A DNA stretch of 64,000 nucleotides from Alteriqipengyuania abyssalis (GCF_019857185.1 NZ_JAHWXP010000001.1:930001-994000), one strand, 5' to 3'. Numbered from the stretch's first letter, positions 17,572 to 27,345 are shown. Numbers and translations are program-made. The notes: generated from the letters alone by a model not told the origin.

Positions 17572-17852
17572 TTGCTGTCCTTCTTCTTGTACATGGCGAG
17601 CATCCGCTCGGTCACGGCGAAGCCGCCGAAGATGTTGATGCTGGCAAGCACCACCGCAGCGAGACCGAGCCACTTGGCGGTCGCGCTACCCGCTTCGGCG
17701 CTGGCGATCAGCGCGCCGACGATGATCACGGAAGAAATCGCGTTGGTCACCGCCATCAGCGGCGTGTGCAGCGCGGGCGTGACCGACCAGACCACGTAAT
17801 AGCCGACGAAACACGCCAGCACGAAAATCGACAGGACGGAAATGAAGTCCAT
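17568..17852 (-). CDS. pntAB: NAD(P) transhydrogenase, membrane part of alpha subunit
   Basis: This 94-residue protein (MDFISVLSIFVLACF...) has three membrane helices and the conserved HTPLMAVTNAISSV and FGGFAVTERML segments of the split alpha subunit. In many alphaproteobacteria the alpha chain is cut into a soluble NAD-binding part and this membrane part, as here. GGGGGAGG lies about 12 nt before the chosen ATG; an earlier ATG at 17882 would put this site inside the gene. It is separated from the soluble alpha part by two unrelated genes. Confidence 0.92.
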   Translation of the reverse strand: MDFISVLSIFVLACFVGYYVVWSVTPALHTPLMAVTNAISSVIIVGALIASAEAGSATAKWLGLAAVVLASINIFGGFAVTERMLAMYKKKDSK

Positions 17853-17973
17853 CTTAGAAGCTTGCCTCCCCCCGAGGGCCAAAACCGAATGGAAGAGGCT
17901 TATTGCAAGGCGCGCGGGCGCTGTCGATGGACAAAGGGCTAGGCTGACGGGATTTCCGGCGTGATTTGCCGAA

Positions 17974-18534
17974 TCACTGCGCGGGCAGCAGCACCTTGTC
18001 GATCACGTGCATCATGCCATTGGCCTGATTGAGGTCGGTCATCGTCACGCGCGCAGTGCCGCCCGCGCCATCGCCGATCACGATCCCGTCGCCATCGACG
18101 CGGAAGGTCAGCGTGTCTCCGGACAGCGTCTGCGCCTGGTACGACCCGCCGCCTTCCACGATCCGCGCGGCGAGTTCGCCTGCGTCGATCCGGCCTTCGA
18201 TCACGTGGTAGGCCAGCGTGCGCCGCAGCGCTTCGTCGGTGTGCGGCGGCAGGTCGGTCAGCGCCGCATCGCTCGGCGCGAAGATCGTCAGCGGCCCTGC
18301 CCCGTCCAGCGTCGCCCCCAGATCGGTCCGCTCGACCAGTTCGGCGAGTTTCGAGAAAACCTGAGCAGAGGCGATGTTCTGCGCGATGGTGGCGTTGGGA
18401 TAGACCGGGCTCTCGTCGATCCAGGCGATGTCGTCCGGCGCGACGTTTTCGAGATCGACGTCATCCGCCAGGCTCGGCGCGCAGGCCGCAAGGGCGAGGA
18501 TGGCCGGAGCGGCGAGGAGAGAGCGCATGTTCAT
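17974..18534 (-). CDS. Fasciclin-domain lipoprotein
   Basis: The 186-residue protein carries a signal peptide with lipobox LALAAC (Cys about residue 18) and one fasciclin (FAS1) domain, residues 45-185, marked by LTIFAPSDAALTDLP and the final NGMMHVIDKVLLP. FAS1 domains usually mediate adhesion or surface contacts. It is encoded inside the transhydrogenase operon, 121 nt before pntAB, and the reason for this placement is not evident. An alternative start is the second Met (MRSLL). Confidence 0.88.
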   Translation of the reverse strand: MNMRSLLAAPAILALAACAPSLADDVDLENVAPDDIAWIDESPVYPNATIAQNIASAQVFSKLAELVERTDLGATLDGAGPLTIFAPSDAALTDLPPHTDEALRRTLAYHVIEGRIDAGELAARIVEGGGSYQAQTLSGDTLTFRVDGDGIVIGDGAGGTARVTMTDLNQANGMMHVIDKVLLPAQ

Positions 18535-18583
18535 GCTGCGATCCCTAGCCGATTGGCACGCTGCGGCAAATCGCGCACGCGCG

Positions 18584-18949
18584 CTATTCGACCAGGTTCA
18601 TCCGCTTGGCGAGCAGCTTTTGCAGCGCCTCGGTATTGGTGAACTTGCCGACCTTGAACTCGATCGGTGGATGGCCGGAGAGGAACACCGCGATTTCCGC
18701 GTCGATGTCGATCGTGCCCGCGCTGGTGATCGAGAACGCGGTGATCGAGCGATAGGGAACGGTCAGGTATTCCTTCTTGTTGCCCAGGATACCCTGCACA
18801 TCGACATAGATCATCCGCCAGTCGGTGAAGGCGATCCAGTCGCGGATCGTGCGGAAGGCGAAATAGACCTCTTCCCCCTCCACCAGGGCATGGCCGTGGT
18901 TGTCCACGAAGCCCTGCGGCGTGGTCTGGGTCTGGTTCAGAATCCCCAT
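18584..18949 (-). CDS. Bacterial PH-domain protein
   Basis: The 121-residue soluble protein has the bacterial pleckstrin-homology pattern: FRTIRDWIAFTDWRMIYVDVQG, then PYRSITAFSITSAGTIDIDAEIAVFLSG and a final helix FTNTEALQKLLAKRM. No signal or membrane segment is seen, so it is cytoplasmic. Function unknown; bacterial PH domains often form ring assemblies. It lies 49 nt after pntAA and 49 nt before the fasciclin gene. Confidence 0.85.
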   Translation of the reverse strand: MGILNQTQTTPQGFVDNHGHALVEGEEVYFAFRTIRDWIAFTDWRMIYVDVQGILGNKKEYLTVPYRSITAFSITSAGTIDIDAEIAVFLSGHPPIEFKVGKFTNTEALQKLLAKRMNLVE

Positions 18950-18998
18950 CGCAACCTTACCCCCCTCTTAAGCCCCCCGGCCTGCGCACCAGTATCGC

Positions 18999-20123
18999 TC
19001 AGCCCGCGTCCTTCAGCCGCGCGTTCACCACTTGGCCGCCCTGGGTCAGCCGCACGGCATCGCCGATTTCCTCGTCCAGCACCGGCCCCCCTGCCTCGCC
19101 GTCCCAGAAGGCGGAGAGGAAGTTGTACAGGTTGCGCGCGAACAGAGCGCTCGAATCCGGTGCCAGCTGCGCAGGCGTGTTGGCATAGCCCATGATGGTG
19201 ACACCATGGCGGGTAACCAGCTCGTCCGCCACCGCGCCTTCGACATTGCCCCCTTGCGGGACGGCAAGATCGAAGATGACGCTGCCCGGTTTCATGCTGG
19301 CGATCTGTTCGTCGGAGACCAGCCGCGGTGCCGGGCGTCCCGGGATCAGCGCGGTGGTGATGACGATGTCCTGCTTGGCGATATGTTCGGAGACGAGCTT
19401 GGCCTGCGCGGCCTTGTATTCGTCGCTCATCTCGCTGGCATAGCCGCCGCTGCCCTCGCCCTCGATCCCGCCTTCCTCGACGAAGATCGCTTTTGCGCCG
19501 AGCGATTCGATCTGCTCGCGCGTGGCGGAGCGGACATCGGTCGCGGAGACCTGCGCGCCGAGGCGCTTGGCCGTGGCAATCGCCTGAAGCCCGGCAACAC
19601 CGACGCCCATGATGAAGACCCGCGCAGCCTGCACGGTGCCCGCCGCGGTCATCATCATCGGGAACGCGCGGCCATACTGGTCGGCGGCGGCGATCACCGC
19701 CTTGTAGCCCGAAAGGTTGGACTGGCTGGAGAGTACGTCCATGCTCTGCGCACGGGTGATGCGCGGCATGAACTCCATGCTCAGCGCTTCGTATCCGGCG
19801 CTGGCATAGGCCTCGACCCGCGCGCCATCGCGGAACGGATCGAACAGCGCGGCAACCTTCGCGCCGGGCTTTGCGCCGGAAAGCGCGGCGGGATCGGGCG
19901 CCCGAACGCCGAGCACGATGCCCGCGTCCTTGACCACCTCGGCCGCCGGGCCAACGCTTGCACCCGCATCGCGAAAAGCCGAATCGGCAATCGCCGCGGT
20001 CTCTCCCGCGCCTGTCTCGACCGAGACTTCGGCGCCGAGTGCGATGAACTTCTTGGCGGTTTCCGGGGTCAATGCGACCCTCGTCTCACCCGCCGCCTGC
20101 TCCTTGAGGACCGCGATCTTCAT
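18999..20123 (-). CDS. pntAA: NAD(P) transhydrogenase, soluble NAD(H)-binding alpha subunit
   Basis: The 374-residue protein corresponds to domain I, which binds NAD(H) on the cytoplasmic side. It begins MKIAVLKEQAAGETRVALTP, the family opening, has the RAQSMDVLSSQSNLSGYKAV segment, and the Rossmann motif VFIMGVGVAGLQAIATAKRLGA near residue 170-190. ALIPGRPAPRLVSDEQ and the ATG at 20123 agree with homologues. It works with pntAB and pntB downstream, although the PH-domain and fasciclin genes are inserted between. Confidence 0.95.
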   Translation of the reverse strand: MKIAVLKEQAAGETRVALTPETAKKFIALGAEVSVETGAGETAAIADSAFRDAGASVGPAAEVVKDAGIVLGVRAPDPAALSGAKPGAKVAALFDPFRDGARVEAYASAGYEALSMEFMPRITRAQSMDVLSSQSNLSGYKAVIAAADQYGRAFPMMMTAAGTVQAARVFIMGVGVAGLQAIATAKRLGAQVSATDVRSATREQIESLGAKAIFVEEGGIEGEGSGGYASEMSDEYKAAQAKLVSEHIAKQDIVITTALIPGRPAPRLVSDEQIASMKPGSVIFDLAVPQGGNVEGAVADELVTRHGVTIMGYANTPAQLAPDSSALFARNLYNFLSAFWDGEAGGPVLDEEIGDAVRLTQGGQVVNARLKDAG

Positions 20124-20127
20124 GCGG

Positions 20128-20268
20128 TCAGGGCGTGATCAGCAGCACGACGATGAACACGATCAGGCAAATGATCGGGATCGCGAACTTCAGGCTTCCC
20201 ATGAAGCGTTCGTACGTGTTGCGAGCCTTTTCGATATCCTTGGTAACGGCTTCGTTTTGTGCGGCCAT
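20128..20268 (-). CDS. Small aa3-type cytochrome c oxidase subunit IV
   Basis: This 46-residue protein reads MAAQNEAVTKDIEKARNTYE, then RFMGSLKFAIP and a single membrane helix to the end. It matches the short subunit IV found with alphaproteobacterial aa3 oxidases, where a soluble helix ends in one transmembrane segment. It ends 4 nt before the pntAA start, so it appears to lead the transhydrogenase operon; the main oxidase genes are not in the window. Confidence 0.85.
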   Translation of the reverse strand: MAAQNEAVTKDIEKARNTYERFMGSLKFAIPIICLIVFIVVLLITP

Positions 20269-20466
20269 GGCGCGTAAATTCTCCGGTTAAGGCGCTAGTC
20301 GCGGCAGGGTCTATCCTCGCCCCCCGCCATTCTCAAGCTCTTGCTGCTGTGCACTATCGCATGAGCGAGGGAAACTAGCCTTAATCTGCTCTTTACCGCC
20401 GTCAGGTAGACCAGCGCCCTGCACCGCAACGGGACATATTCCCTTGCACAGGCATGGCGGGGAAAA

Positions 20467-21885
20467 ATGGCCGATCACGAAGAACGCTTGCTAATGCTGA
20501 TCGATGACGAGCCGGCGCAGAGCCGCCTCGTCACCGCGCTCGCCGCCCGCGACGGCTGGCGGACGGTGGTTGTCAACGATGCCGAAACCGCGATTGCCAC
20601 GCTGGGCACGCGGCAGGGCATGCAATTATCTGCCATCATCCTCGACCAGTGGGTGCCCGGCGATGCCGCGTGCGACCTGATTGCCGAGCTGAAGAAGCGC
20701 CGCCCCGCGCTGCCGATTCTGATGCTGACCACCAGTGCCAGCCCGCTGCTCGCGGTCGAGGCGATGCGCGCCGGGGCGACCGACTATCTGATCAAGCCGG
20801 TCGCGCCGGAACGGCTGATGCGCGCGCTGCGCAGCGCCACCCGGGTCGAGGCGAGCCATAACGAGCTTCAGCCGCTGACCGAGAAGATGCCAGCGGTGCT
20901 CGATTTCGACGCGATGATCGGGACCGACCCGATCTTCCGCATCGCGCTGGCCCGCGCCGCCAAGGCGGCGCGATCGCACGGCCACGTGCTGATCGAGGGC
21001 GAGAGCGGCACCGGCAAGGAGATGCTGCTGCGCGCGATCCAGGCGACCAGCCCGCGCGCGAAGGCCCCCTTCCGTCTCGTCAATGTTGCCGGGGTGCCGG
21101 TCAATTCGATCGAATCGGCGCTGTTCGGGCACGAGAAAGGCGCCTTCGCCGGCGCTTTCGAGAGCCAGATGGGCGCGCTGCAGCATTGCGACACGGGCAC
21201 GCTGGTGCTCGACGAGATCGACCGCCTGTCTGCCGATCAGCAGGCTCGCCTCGCGACCACGCTGAACGAAGGGATCGTCCGCCCGATCGGCGCGACGCAC
21301 GGCTTCCGCATCGACACCCGCCTGCTTTCGGCGAGCAATCGCCCGCTGTCCGAACTCGCCGCGAAGGGCCAGTTCGACCAGGATCTGCTCGCCGCGATTT
21401 CGGCCACCCGGATCAGCCTGCCACCGCTGCGCGAGCGGCCGGGAGACATCGCCGCGCTGGCCCGCCACTTCCTCGCCCGGATCGGCGAACAGCCCGGCCT
21501 GCGCCATCTCAGCCTCGCCGACAGCGCGCTCAACCTGCTGTGCGCCTACGACTGGCCGGGGAATGTCCGCCAGCTGCAGGCGGTCCTGTTCCGCGCCGCC
21601 GTGTTCTGCGATGCGGAGATGCTGACCAGCAGCGATTTCCCCCAGCTTTCCGAACTGATCGGCGAACAGGCCGGGAGCGGCCACCACGTGCAGGAAGCGG
21701 TCGGCGTGATGCTCTATACCGACGATGGCAACCTGCGCCCGCTCGAAGAGATCGAGGCCGATGTGATCCGCCTCGCCATCGGGCATTACCGCGGGCGGAT
21801 GACCGAGGTTGCCCGCAGGCTCGGCATCGGGCGCTCGACACTCTACCGCAAGTTGAGCGACCTGGGGATCGACAACGCCGCCTGA
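20467..21885 (+). CDS. NtrC-family response regulator with altered GAFTGA loop
   Basis: The 472-residue protein has a receiver domain (phospho-acceptor Asp60 in AIILDQWVP), a sigma-54-type AAA+ domain (Walker A GESGTGKE at 178-185, Walker B GTLVLDEIDR, arginine-rich RPGDIAALARHF) and a Fis-type HTH at the end (TEVARRLGIGRSTLYRKL). The loop that contacts sigma-54 reads GAFAGA (225-230), with Ala228 instead of Thr. In PspF and NtrC this Thr is needed for activation, so the protein may work without sigma-54 or act as a repressor. No sensor kinase gene is adjacent. Confidence 0.88.
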   Translation: MADHEERLLMLIDDEPAQSRLVTALAARDGWRTVVVNDAETAIATLGTRQGMQLSAIILDQWVPGDAACDLIAELKKRRPALPILMLTTSASPLLAVEAMRAGATDYLIKPVAPERLMRALRSATRVEASHNELQPLTEKMPAVLDFDAMIGTDPIFRIALARAAKAARSHGHVLIEGESGTGKEMLLRAIQATSPRAKAPFRLVNVAGVPVNSIESALFGHEKGAFAGAFESQMGALQHCDTGTLVLDEIDRLSADQQARLATTLNEGIVRPIGATHGFRIDTRLLSASNRPLSELAAKGQFDQDLLAAISATRISLPPLRERPGDIAALARHFLARIGEQPGLRHLSLADSALNLLCAYDWPGNVRQLQAVLFRAAVFCDAEMLTSSDFPQLSELIGEQAGSGHHVQEAVGVMLYTDDGNLRPLEEIEADVIRLAIGHYRGRMTEVARRLGIGRSTLYRKLSDLGIDNAA

Positions 21886-21893
21886 CGGGCTCC

Positions 21894-21913
21894 GTGCCGG
21901 CGGAACCCGGCAC
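21894..21913 (+). terminator. Hairpin after the response regulator gene
   Basis: GTGCCGG (21894-21900) pairs with CCGGCAC (21907-21913), followed by GACATTT. The stem starts 9 nt after the stop codon. The T tract is poor, so efficiency is uncertain. Confidence 0.45.
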
Positions 21914-21966
21914 GACATTTCCCGTTCTCCGAGCGTAATCTTACGCCGGAAACAGGAATAGCCCAC

Positions 21967-22482
21967 ATGGATATCGTCGACTGCATTCTCGCCGACCACG
22001 ACCGCCAGCGCCGCTGGTTCGCCGCACTGGACGAGGCGCGCGACGATCTCGAATCGGCCGGGAAAATCTTCAACCGCCTGCGCGACCATCTCGAAGCGCA
22101 CGCGATGGCGGAAGAGAAGTACTTCTACCCCACCCTCCTCCAGCTCGGCAAAGGCGCGCTCGATTCCGACAGTGCGGACGAGACGACCGAAGACGCGATC
22201 GACGATCACAACAAGATCGCCAACGCCGCCGATGCGGCGCTGAACGAAGAGGTCGGATCGGACGCCTGGTGGAAGTGCGTCGACAAGGCGAACTACCAGA
22301 ACAGCGCGCATCTTTCCGAAGAGGAACGCCAGGGCCTGACCGATTTCCGCCGCCGGGTGCCGCTGGAAAAGCGGATCGCGCTGGGGATCAAGTATCTCGC
22401 CTTCGAAGCAGACCACGTCACCAATGTGGAGCGCGAGGAGAAGGATCCGGACGCCTACATCGAGGAAAACCAAGCGGCGTGA
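21967..22482 (+). CDS. Hemerythrin HHE-domain protein
   Basis: The 171-residue protein has the His/carboxylate pattern of a hemerythrin-like four-helix bundle: H in LADHDRQRRWF (residues 10-11), HLEAHAMAEEKYFYP near 43-50, and DDHNKIANAADAAL near 79-81. Such proteins bind a di-iron centre and serve in oxygen, NO or iron sensing or storage. There is a long acidic C-terminal half without clear motif (about 110-171). It is cytoplasmic. A gene for an NtrC-type regulator lies just upstream on the same strand. Confidence 0.85.
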   Translation: MDIVDCILADHDRQRRWFAALDEARDDLESAGKIFNRLRDHLEAHAMAEEKYFYPTLLQLGKGALDSDSADETTEDAIDDHNKIANAADAALNEEVGSDAWWKCVDKANYQNSAHLSEEERQGLTDFRRRVPLEKRIALGIKYLAFEADHVTNVEREEKDPDAYIEENQAA

Positions 22483-22542
22483 CGAGGATGCGCCGGTTGC
22501 CGAGGCATCGACAACGCGGCGTAACCCGCTAAGCCCCTCGGC

Positions 22543-23301
22543 ATGACCGAGGGATACGATTTCACCAACCGCACCGCACTCGTCACCGGGGCCGCTTCCG
22601 GCATTGGTGCCGCGTGCGCCCGCTGGCTCGACCGCAATGGGATCGGCAAGCTGGTCCTGATCGACCGCGACGGCGATGGCCTGGGCAAGCTCGGGCTGTC
22701 GTGCGAGGTCGAGTGCCACCAGGCCGACGTTGCCGACGAGGGTTTCTGGCAGAGCCTCGAACCCAAGATCGACCGGCTCGACCATGCGGTGGTCAACGCC
22801 GGGATCGGCACCGGGGGCCGGATCGCCGATCTCGACTTTGCCGAGTGGCGGCGGGTGATGGCGATCAACCTCGATGGTGCCTTCCTCACTCTCTCCACTG
22901 CCCTGCGCGCGATGCGCAAGACGGGTCGTGGTAGCGCCGTCGTCACCGCGTCGATCACCGGGCTCAAGCCGGTGCCCGGCATCGGTGCCTATGGCGTTTC
23001 CAAGGCCGCGGTCGCGCACATGGCGCGGATCGCGGCGGCGGAGAACGCAGGCCACGGCATCCGCGTCAACGCGATCGCGCCCGGCGGCGTCGACACCGCG
23101 ATCTGGAACTCGCCCGACAACGAAGCCCAGTTTGCCGAGCACGGGCGCGAGGCGGTGATTGCGCAGATGGGCAAGACCACCCCGCGCGGCCGCTTCGCCA
23201 CGGCGGACGAGCTGGCGCGCGACATCGGCTACCTCCTGTCCGACGCCTCCGCCAACGTCACCGGCACCGTGCTGACCAGCGACGGCGGGTACACGCTGTA
23301 A
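22543..23301 (+). CDS. Short-chain dehydrogenase/reductase
   Basis: The 252-residue protein has the classical SDR features: TGAASGIGAACARWL for the dinucleotide, VVNAGIG, catalytic Ser in VTASITGL, and YGVSK (Tyr and Lys of the active site) near residue 150. The acidic residue after the second strand (LIDRDGD) favours NAD over NADP. Closing GTVLTSDGGYTL is also typical. Substrate not identifiable. It ends 6 nt from the convergent folP gene. Confidence 0.9.
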   Translation: MTEGYDFTNRTALVTGAASGIGAACARWLDRNGIGKLVLIDRDGDGLGKLGLSCEVECHQADVADEGFWQSLEPKIDRLDHAVVNAGIGTGGRIADLDFAEWRRVMAINLDGAFLTLSTALRAMRKTGRGSAVVTASITGLKPVPGIGAYGVSKAAVAHMARIAAAENAGHGIRVNAIAPGGVDTAIWNSPDNEAQFAEHGREAVIAQMGKTTPRGRFATADELARDIGYLLSDASANVTGTVLTSDGGYTL

Positions 23302-23307
23302 CGCCGC

Positions 23308-24420
23308 CTAACTGGGCAGATCGCTGAAATCGGTCAGCGCCGCATCGCGCAGGCCCCGCCACACATCGCGCGCCTGAACCGTCTCCGGCACGTCGTGCAC
23401 CCGGAGCAGCTGCGCGCCCGCATCCATCGCCGCGAGAGCCAGTGCGATGCTCCCGCCGAGCCGCGCATCCGCCGCCGCCTCCTTGCTCAGCGCGCCGATC
23501 ATCCGCTTACGGCTCGCGCCGAACAGGATCGGCTGGCCGAGCGCGTGCAACAGCGGCAGCGCATTGATCAGCGCGAGATTGTCGGTCAGCGACTTGCCGA
23601 AGCCGAGGCCCGGATCGAGCAGGATTTTCTCCCGCGCGATCCCCGCCGCGACCGCCGCATCACGCCGTTCGCGAAGCGCGTCGAACACGTCGAACACCAC
23701 GCTCTCGTAGCTCCCACCCTCATGCAGATCATTGCCCGATCCCGGCGCGTGCATCAGCACCACCGGGCAGCCGGTCTTTGCCACCAGCTCCGCAGAGCGC
23801 GGGTCGTAGCGCAGCGCTGAGACATCGTTGACGATCCCTGCGCCGGCCTGCAGCGCGGCCTCCATCGTGCCCGCGCGGCGCGTATCGATGCTGACCGCCG
23901 CGCCCATGCTGGCGGCGGCTTCGACTGCGGGGACGACGCGGCGGATTTCCTCTTCCTCCCACACGGCCTCCGCCCCGGGCCGCGTGCTCTCGCCGCCGAT
24001 GTCGATGATGGAGGCCCCCGCCTCGACCATCGCGCCGATCGCCTCGCGCGTGCCCGCCGGATCGTCCACATGCTTGCCCCCGTCGGAGAAGCTGTCGGGC
24101 GTGACGTTGAGGATGCCCATCACCTGCGGCTGGTCGAGGCGCACGGTTCGCGCACCCAGCTCCAGCGCCGGATGCGCCATGCGCAGGTTGCCCCACTGCG
24201 CCTCGGCCTCGGCGGCGACGCTGTCGGGCAATTCGCCGAGCACCTGCGCGATGGTTTCGGGAGAAGCGCGCCAGCGTTCGACCACTTGGCCATCGCGGCG
24301 GTAGATCACTGCAAAACGGCTGGCATAGACGAGCCCCCCGGCGAGGCGGATCGCGTCCCCTTCCTCGCTCTGCGGGCCGGGCGCGAAGCCGATCGGGCGA
24401 ATGTAGACTGTCTCGCTCAT
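23308..24420 (-). CDS. folP: Dihydropteroate synthase
   Basis: Condenses 6-hydroxymethyl-dihydropterin diphosphate with p-aminobenzoate in folate synthesis; the sulfonamide target. The 370-residue protein carries the pterin-binding signatures MGILNVTPDSFSDGG and IIDIGGESTRPGA, and also DVSALRYD, LDPGLGFGKS and GASRKRMIG. It has an N-terminal extension of about 95 residues before the TIM barrel, which is seen in other alphaproteobacteria. A start at 24420 is the only good ATG. The AT-rich insert begins about 120 bp beyond this start. Confidence 0.95.
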   Translation of the reverse strand: MSETVYIRPIGFAPGPQSEEGDAIRLAGGLVYASRFAVIYRRDGQVVERWRASPETIAQVLGELPDSVAAEAEAQWGNLRMAHPALELGARTVRLDQPQVMGILNVTPDSFSDGGKHVDDPAGTREAIGAMVEAGASIIDIGGESTRPGAEAVWEEEEIRRVVPAVEAAASMGAAVSIDTRRAGTMEAALQAGAGIVNDVSALRYDPRSAELVAKTGCPVVLMHAPGSGNDLHEGGSYESVVFDVFDALRERRDAAVAAGIAREKILLDPGLGFGKSLTDNLALINALPLLHALGQPILFGASRKRMIGALSKEAAADARLGGSIALALAAMDAGAQLLRVHDVPETVQARDVWRGLRDAALTDFSDLPS

Positions 24421-24497
24421 GCGCGCTTACCTAGCCGCTTTGTAGGGGATCTGACACACCTGACACACAGTCTAAGGGCTAAAAAGCGAGGGGCGGG

Positions 24498-24626
24498 ATG
24501 AGCGCAAAAACCGACGGGAAAGAGTGGGGCCCTGCGCATGGCGTCCATTCTAGAGCGAGCACATTAAGTAGGACAGTCTCACTGCTTCGCATTCAATCTA
24601 GTGCACGACTCCAGATTTCTTGCTGA
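24498..24626 (+). pseudogene. Possible 5' fragment of a gene cut by the AT-rich insert
   Basis: A 42-codon frame begins MSAKTDGKEWGPAHGVHS after GAGGGGCGGG, a fair ribosome binding site. The first 18 codons are GC-rich like the host, while from about 24549 the bases become AT-rich and the reading frame loses any protein-like character before a stop at 24626. I read it as the start of a native gene (openings of this style occur in small HTH/terminase-small-like proteins) interrupted by insertion. It could also be a chance frame. Confidence 0.3.
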
Positions 24627-24677
24627 CTTGCGTTTGGATAGACTACACCGGGTTCTGGATGCATGAGGTGGGTGAAA

Positions 24678-25985
24678 ATGTCGTTCAGAAAAATCGAACT
24701 CTCGAAGCTCGTAATCAATAGAGCAAATGACCGGCATGGCGAGCTAGAAAACGAAACAGCAGCGATATCTTGGTTATTCTCCAACCGCGAAACGCACATG
24801 CGAAATCTGGCCAAGGACATCCTGCAAAGCCGCGGCGTATTCGACCCTCCGCTAGTTTCCCCCAGCGACGACACATATATTGTATACGACGGCAACAGGC
24901 GCACCACCTGCCTTAAGTTGATTTCCAATCCGCGCCGAGCTCCAACGGTTGAACTTCAGCAGTTCTTTAAAAAACTCAAAGATGACTGGCCCGGCGCTAT
25001 TCCAGAAAAGATTGAGTGCCAGATCGAGCGTGATCGTGATCGCATCGATGAAATTCTGTTTCGTCGGCATACCGGCAGCCAAAATGGCGTTGGCCAGAGT
25101 ATGTGGGACGACCGGATGAAATCAAATTTCGTCACCCGGTCCGGACGCGGCAGCGGAATCAATGTCGCCGACGAGATCGAAAAAAGGCTCAAGGAAGCGA
25201 ACAAGCTTCCAAGGCGAAAAATCCCGCGCTCAAACTTGAACCGCCTTTTATCAGCTGAGGTGTTCAGGAATCGCATCGGCATTAGCGTGAGTAAGGGGCG
25301 CTTCAGTTATGTCCGTAATGCAGATGCTGCCCTTAAAGCGATGGAACGAGTGGCTAAAGATCTAGCCAGCAAGAAAGTCGTTCTCGGTGATATTTGGGAT
25401 GTCGAGGGGAAAGCAAATTATCTGGACAGTTTGGAGAAGGAAGGCATCCTCCCGACCGCCTCAGATGCGATTGATCGTCCAAGTTTTACTCCTCGCCCCT
25501 CACCATCGCCTAAACCGCCCCGGCCCTCACCCGCTTCTCGGCCGCGAAAACGAGAGACTCTAATTCCGCAGATTGACTATGGAATTGCTTGGCCGGGCCG
25601 CTTGCAGCGCCACAGAGCAATTTGGGAAGAATTACAGTTCAACCTCATATTAGAAGACCACCCCAATGCCATATCAGCCTTATTCAGGGTGCTACTCGAA
25701 TTGTCGGTCGAGAACTATATCGATGTAACCAAGCCAACGACGGTGCACGCTAACGACAAACTATCTAAGAAGATGCTCAAGGTAGCAGAAGATTTAAATT
25801 CGAGCAGCGTGATTGATGCAAAGTACCTATCCGAGTTAAAAAAGGCTCAGCATGCAGAGGAAATTATCTCTGTGGACACTTTGCATCGCTACGTTCACTC
25901 TCCGAATTTCACGCCCTCACCGGATCACCTGCGAGCAATTTGGGACAGTATAGACGAATTCTTGACCCACTGCTTGAAAGCATAG
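24678..25985 (+). CDS. ParB/Srx-like N-terminal domain protein with helical C-terminal domain; accessory
   Basis: The 435-residue protein has a ParB/sulfiredoxin-like N-terminal domain (about 1-90) with the phosphate-binding type motif YDGNRRTTCLKL (70-81), then HTGSQNGVGQSMWDD (131-145) as found in ParB-like proteins. A basic segment (175-200) may bind DNA. A Pro-rich linker spans 268-293. The C-terminal region (305-435) is helical, with RVLLELSVENYI and LHRYVHSPN, a pattern that recalls HEPN-like domains, though the RxxxxH ribonuclease motif is not seen. Base use is AT-richer than neighbours, suggesting transfer. The ATG at 24678 follows GAGGTG; 24663 is an alternative. Confidence 0.75.
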   Translation: MSFRKIELSKLVINRANDRHGELENETAAISWLFSNRETHMRNLAKDILQSRGVFDPPLVSPSDDTYIVYDGNRRTTCLKLISNPRRAPTVELQQFFKKLKDDWPGAIPEKIECQIERDRDRIDEILFRRHTGSQNGVGQSMWDDRMKSNFVTRSGRGSGINVADEIEKRLKEANKLPRRKIPRSNLNRLLSAEVFRNRIGISVSKGRFSYVRNADAALKAMERVAKDLASKKVVLGDIWDVEGKANYLDSLEKEGILPTASDAIDRPSFTPRPSPSPKPPRPSPASRPRKRETLIPQIDYGIAWPGRLQRHRAIWEELQFNLILEDHPNAISALFRVLLELSVENYIDVTKPTTVHANDKLSKKMLKVAEDLNSSSVIDAKYLSELKKAQHAEEIISVDTLHRYVHSPNFTPSPDHLRAIWDSIDEFLTHCLKA

Positions 25986-26028
25986 AATCTGAACGAGGAG
26001 GTCGCACTTAATCACTAAGCTGCGTACA

Positions 26029-27285
<1,257 letters not shown>

Positions 27286-27345
27286 TCATTCTTGGTAAAT
27301 GCTTATGGTTAGGGTCGGGTAAATCCGTTCCAACCCTCTGGAAAA

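Noticed and set aside
20626-23142. An 838-codon open frame on the minus strand across the response regulator, hemerythrin and SDR genes
   Set aside because: It is antisense to three genes with clear motifs, its product is low-complexity Arg/Ala/Asp/Gly-rich, and such frames are common in GC-rich DNA.
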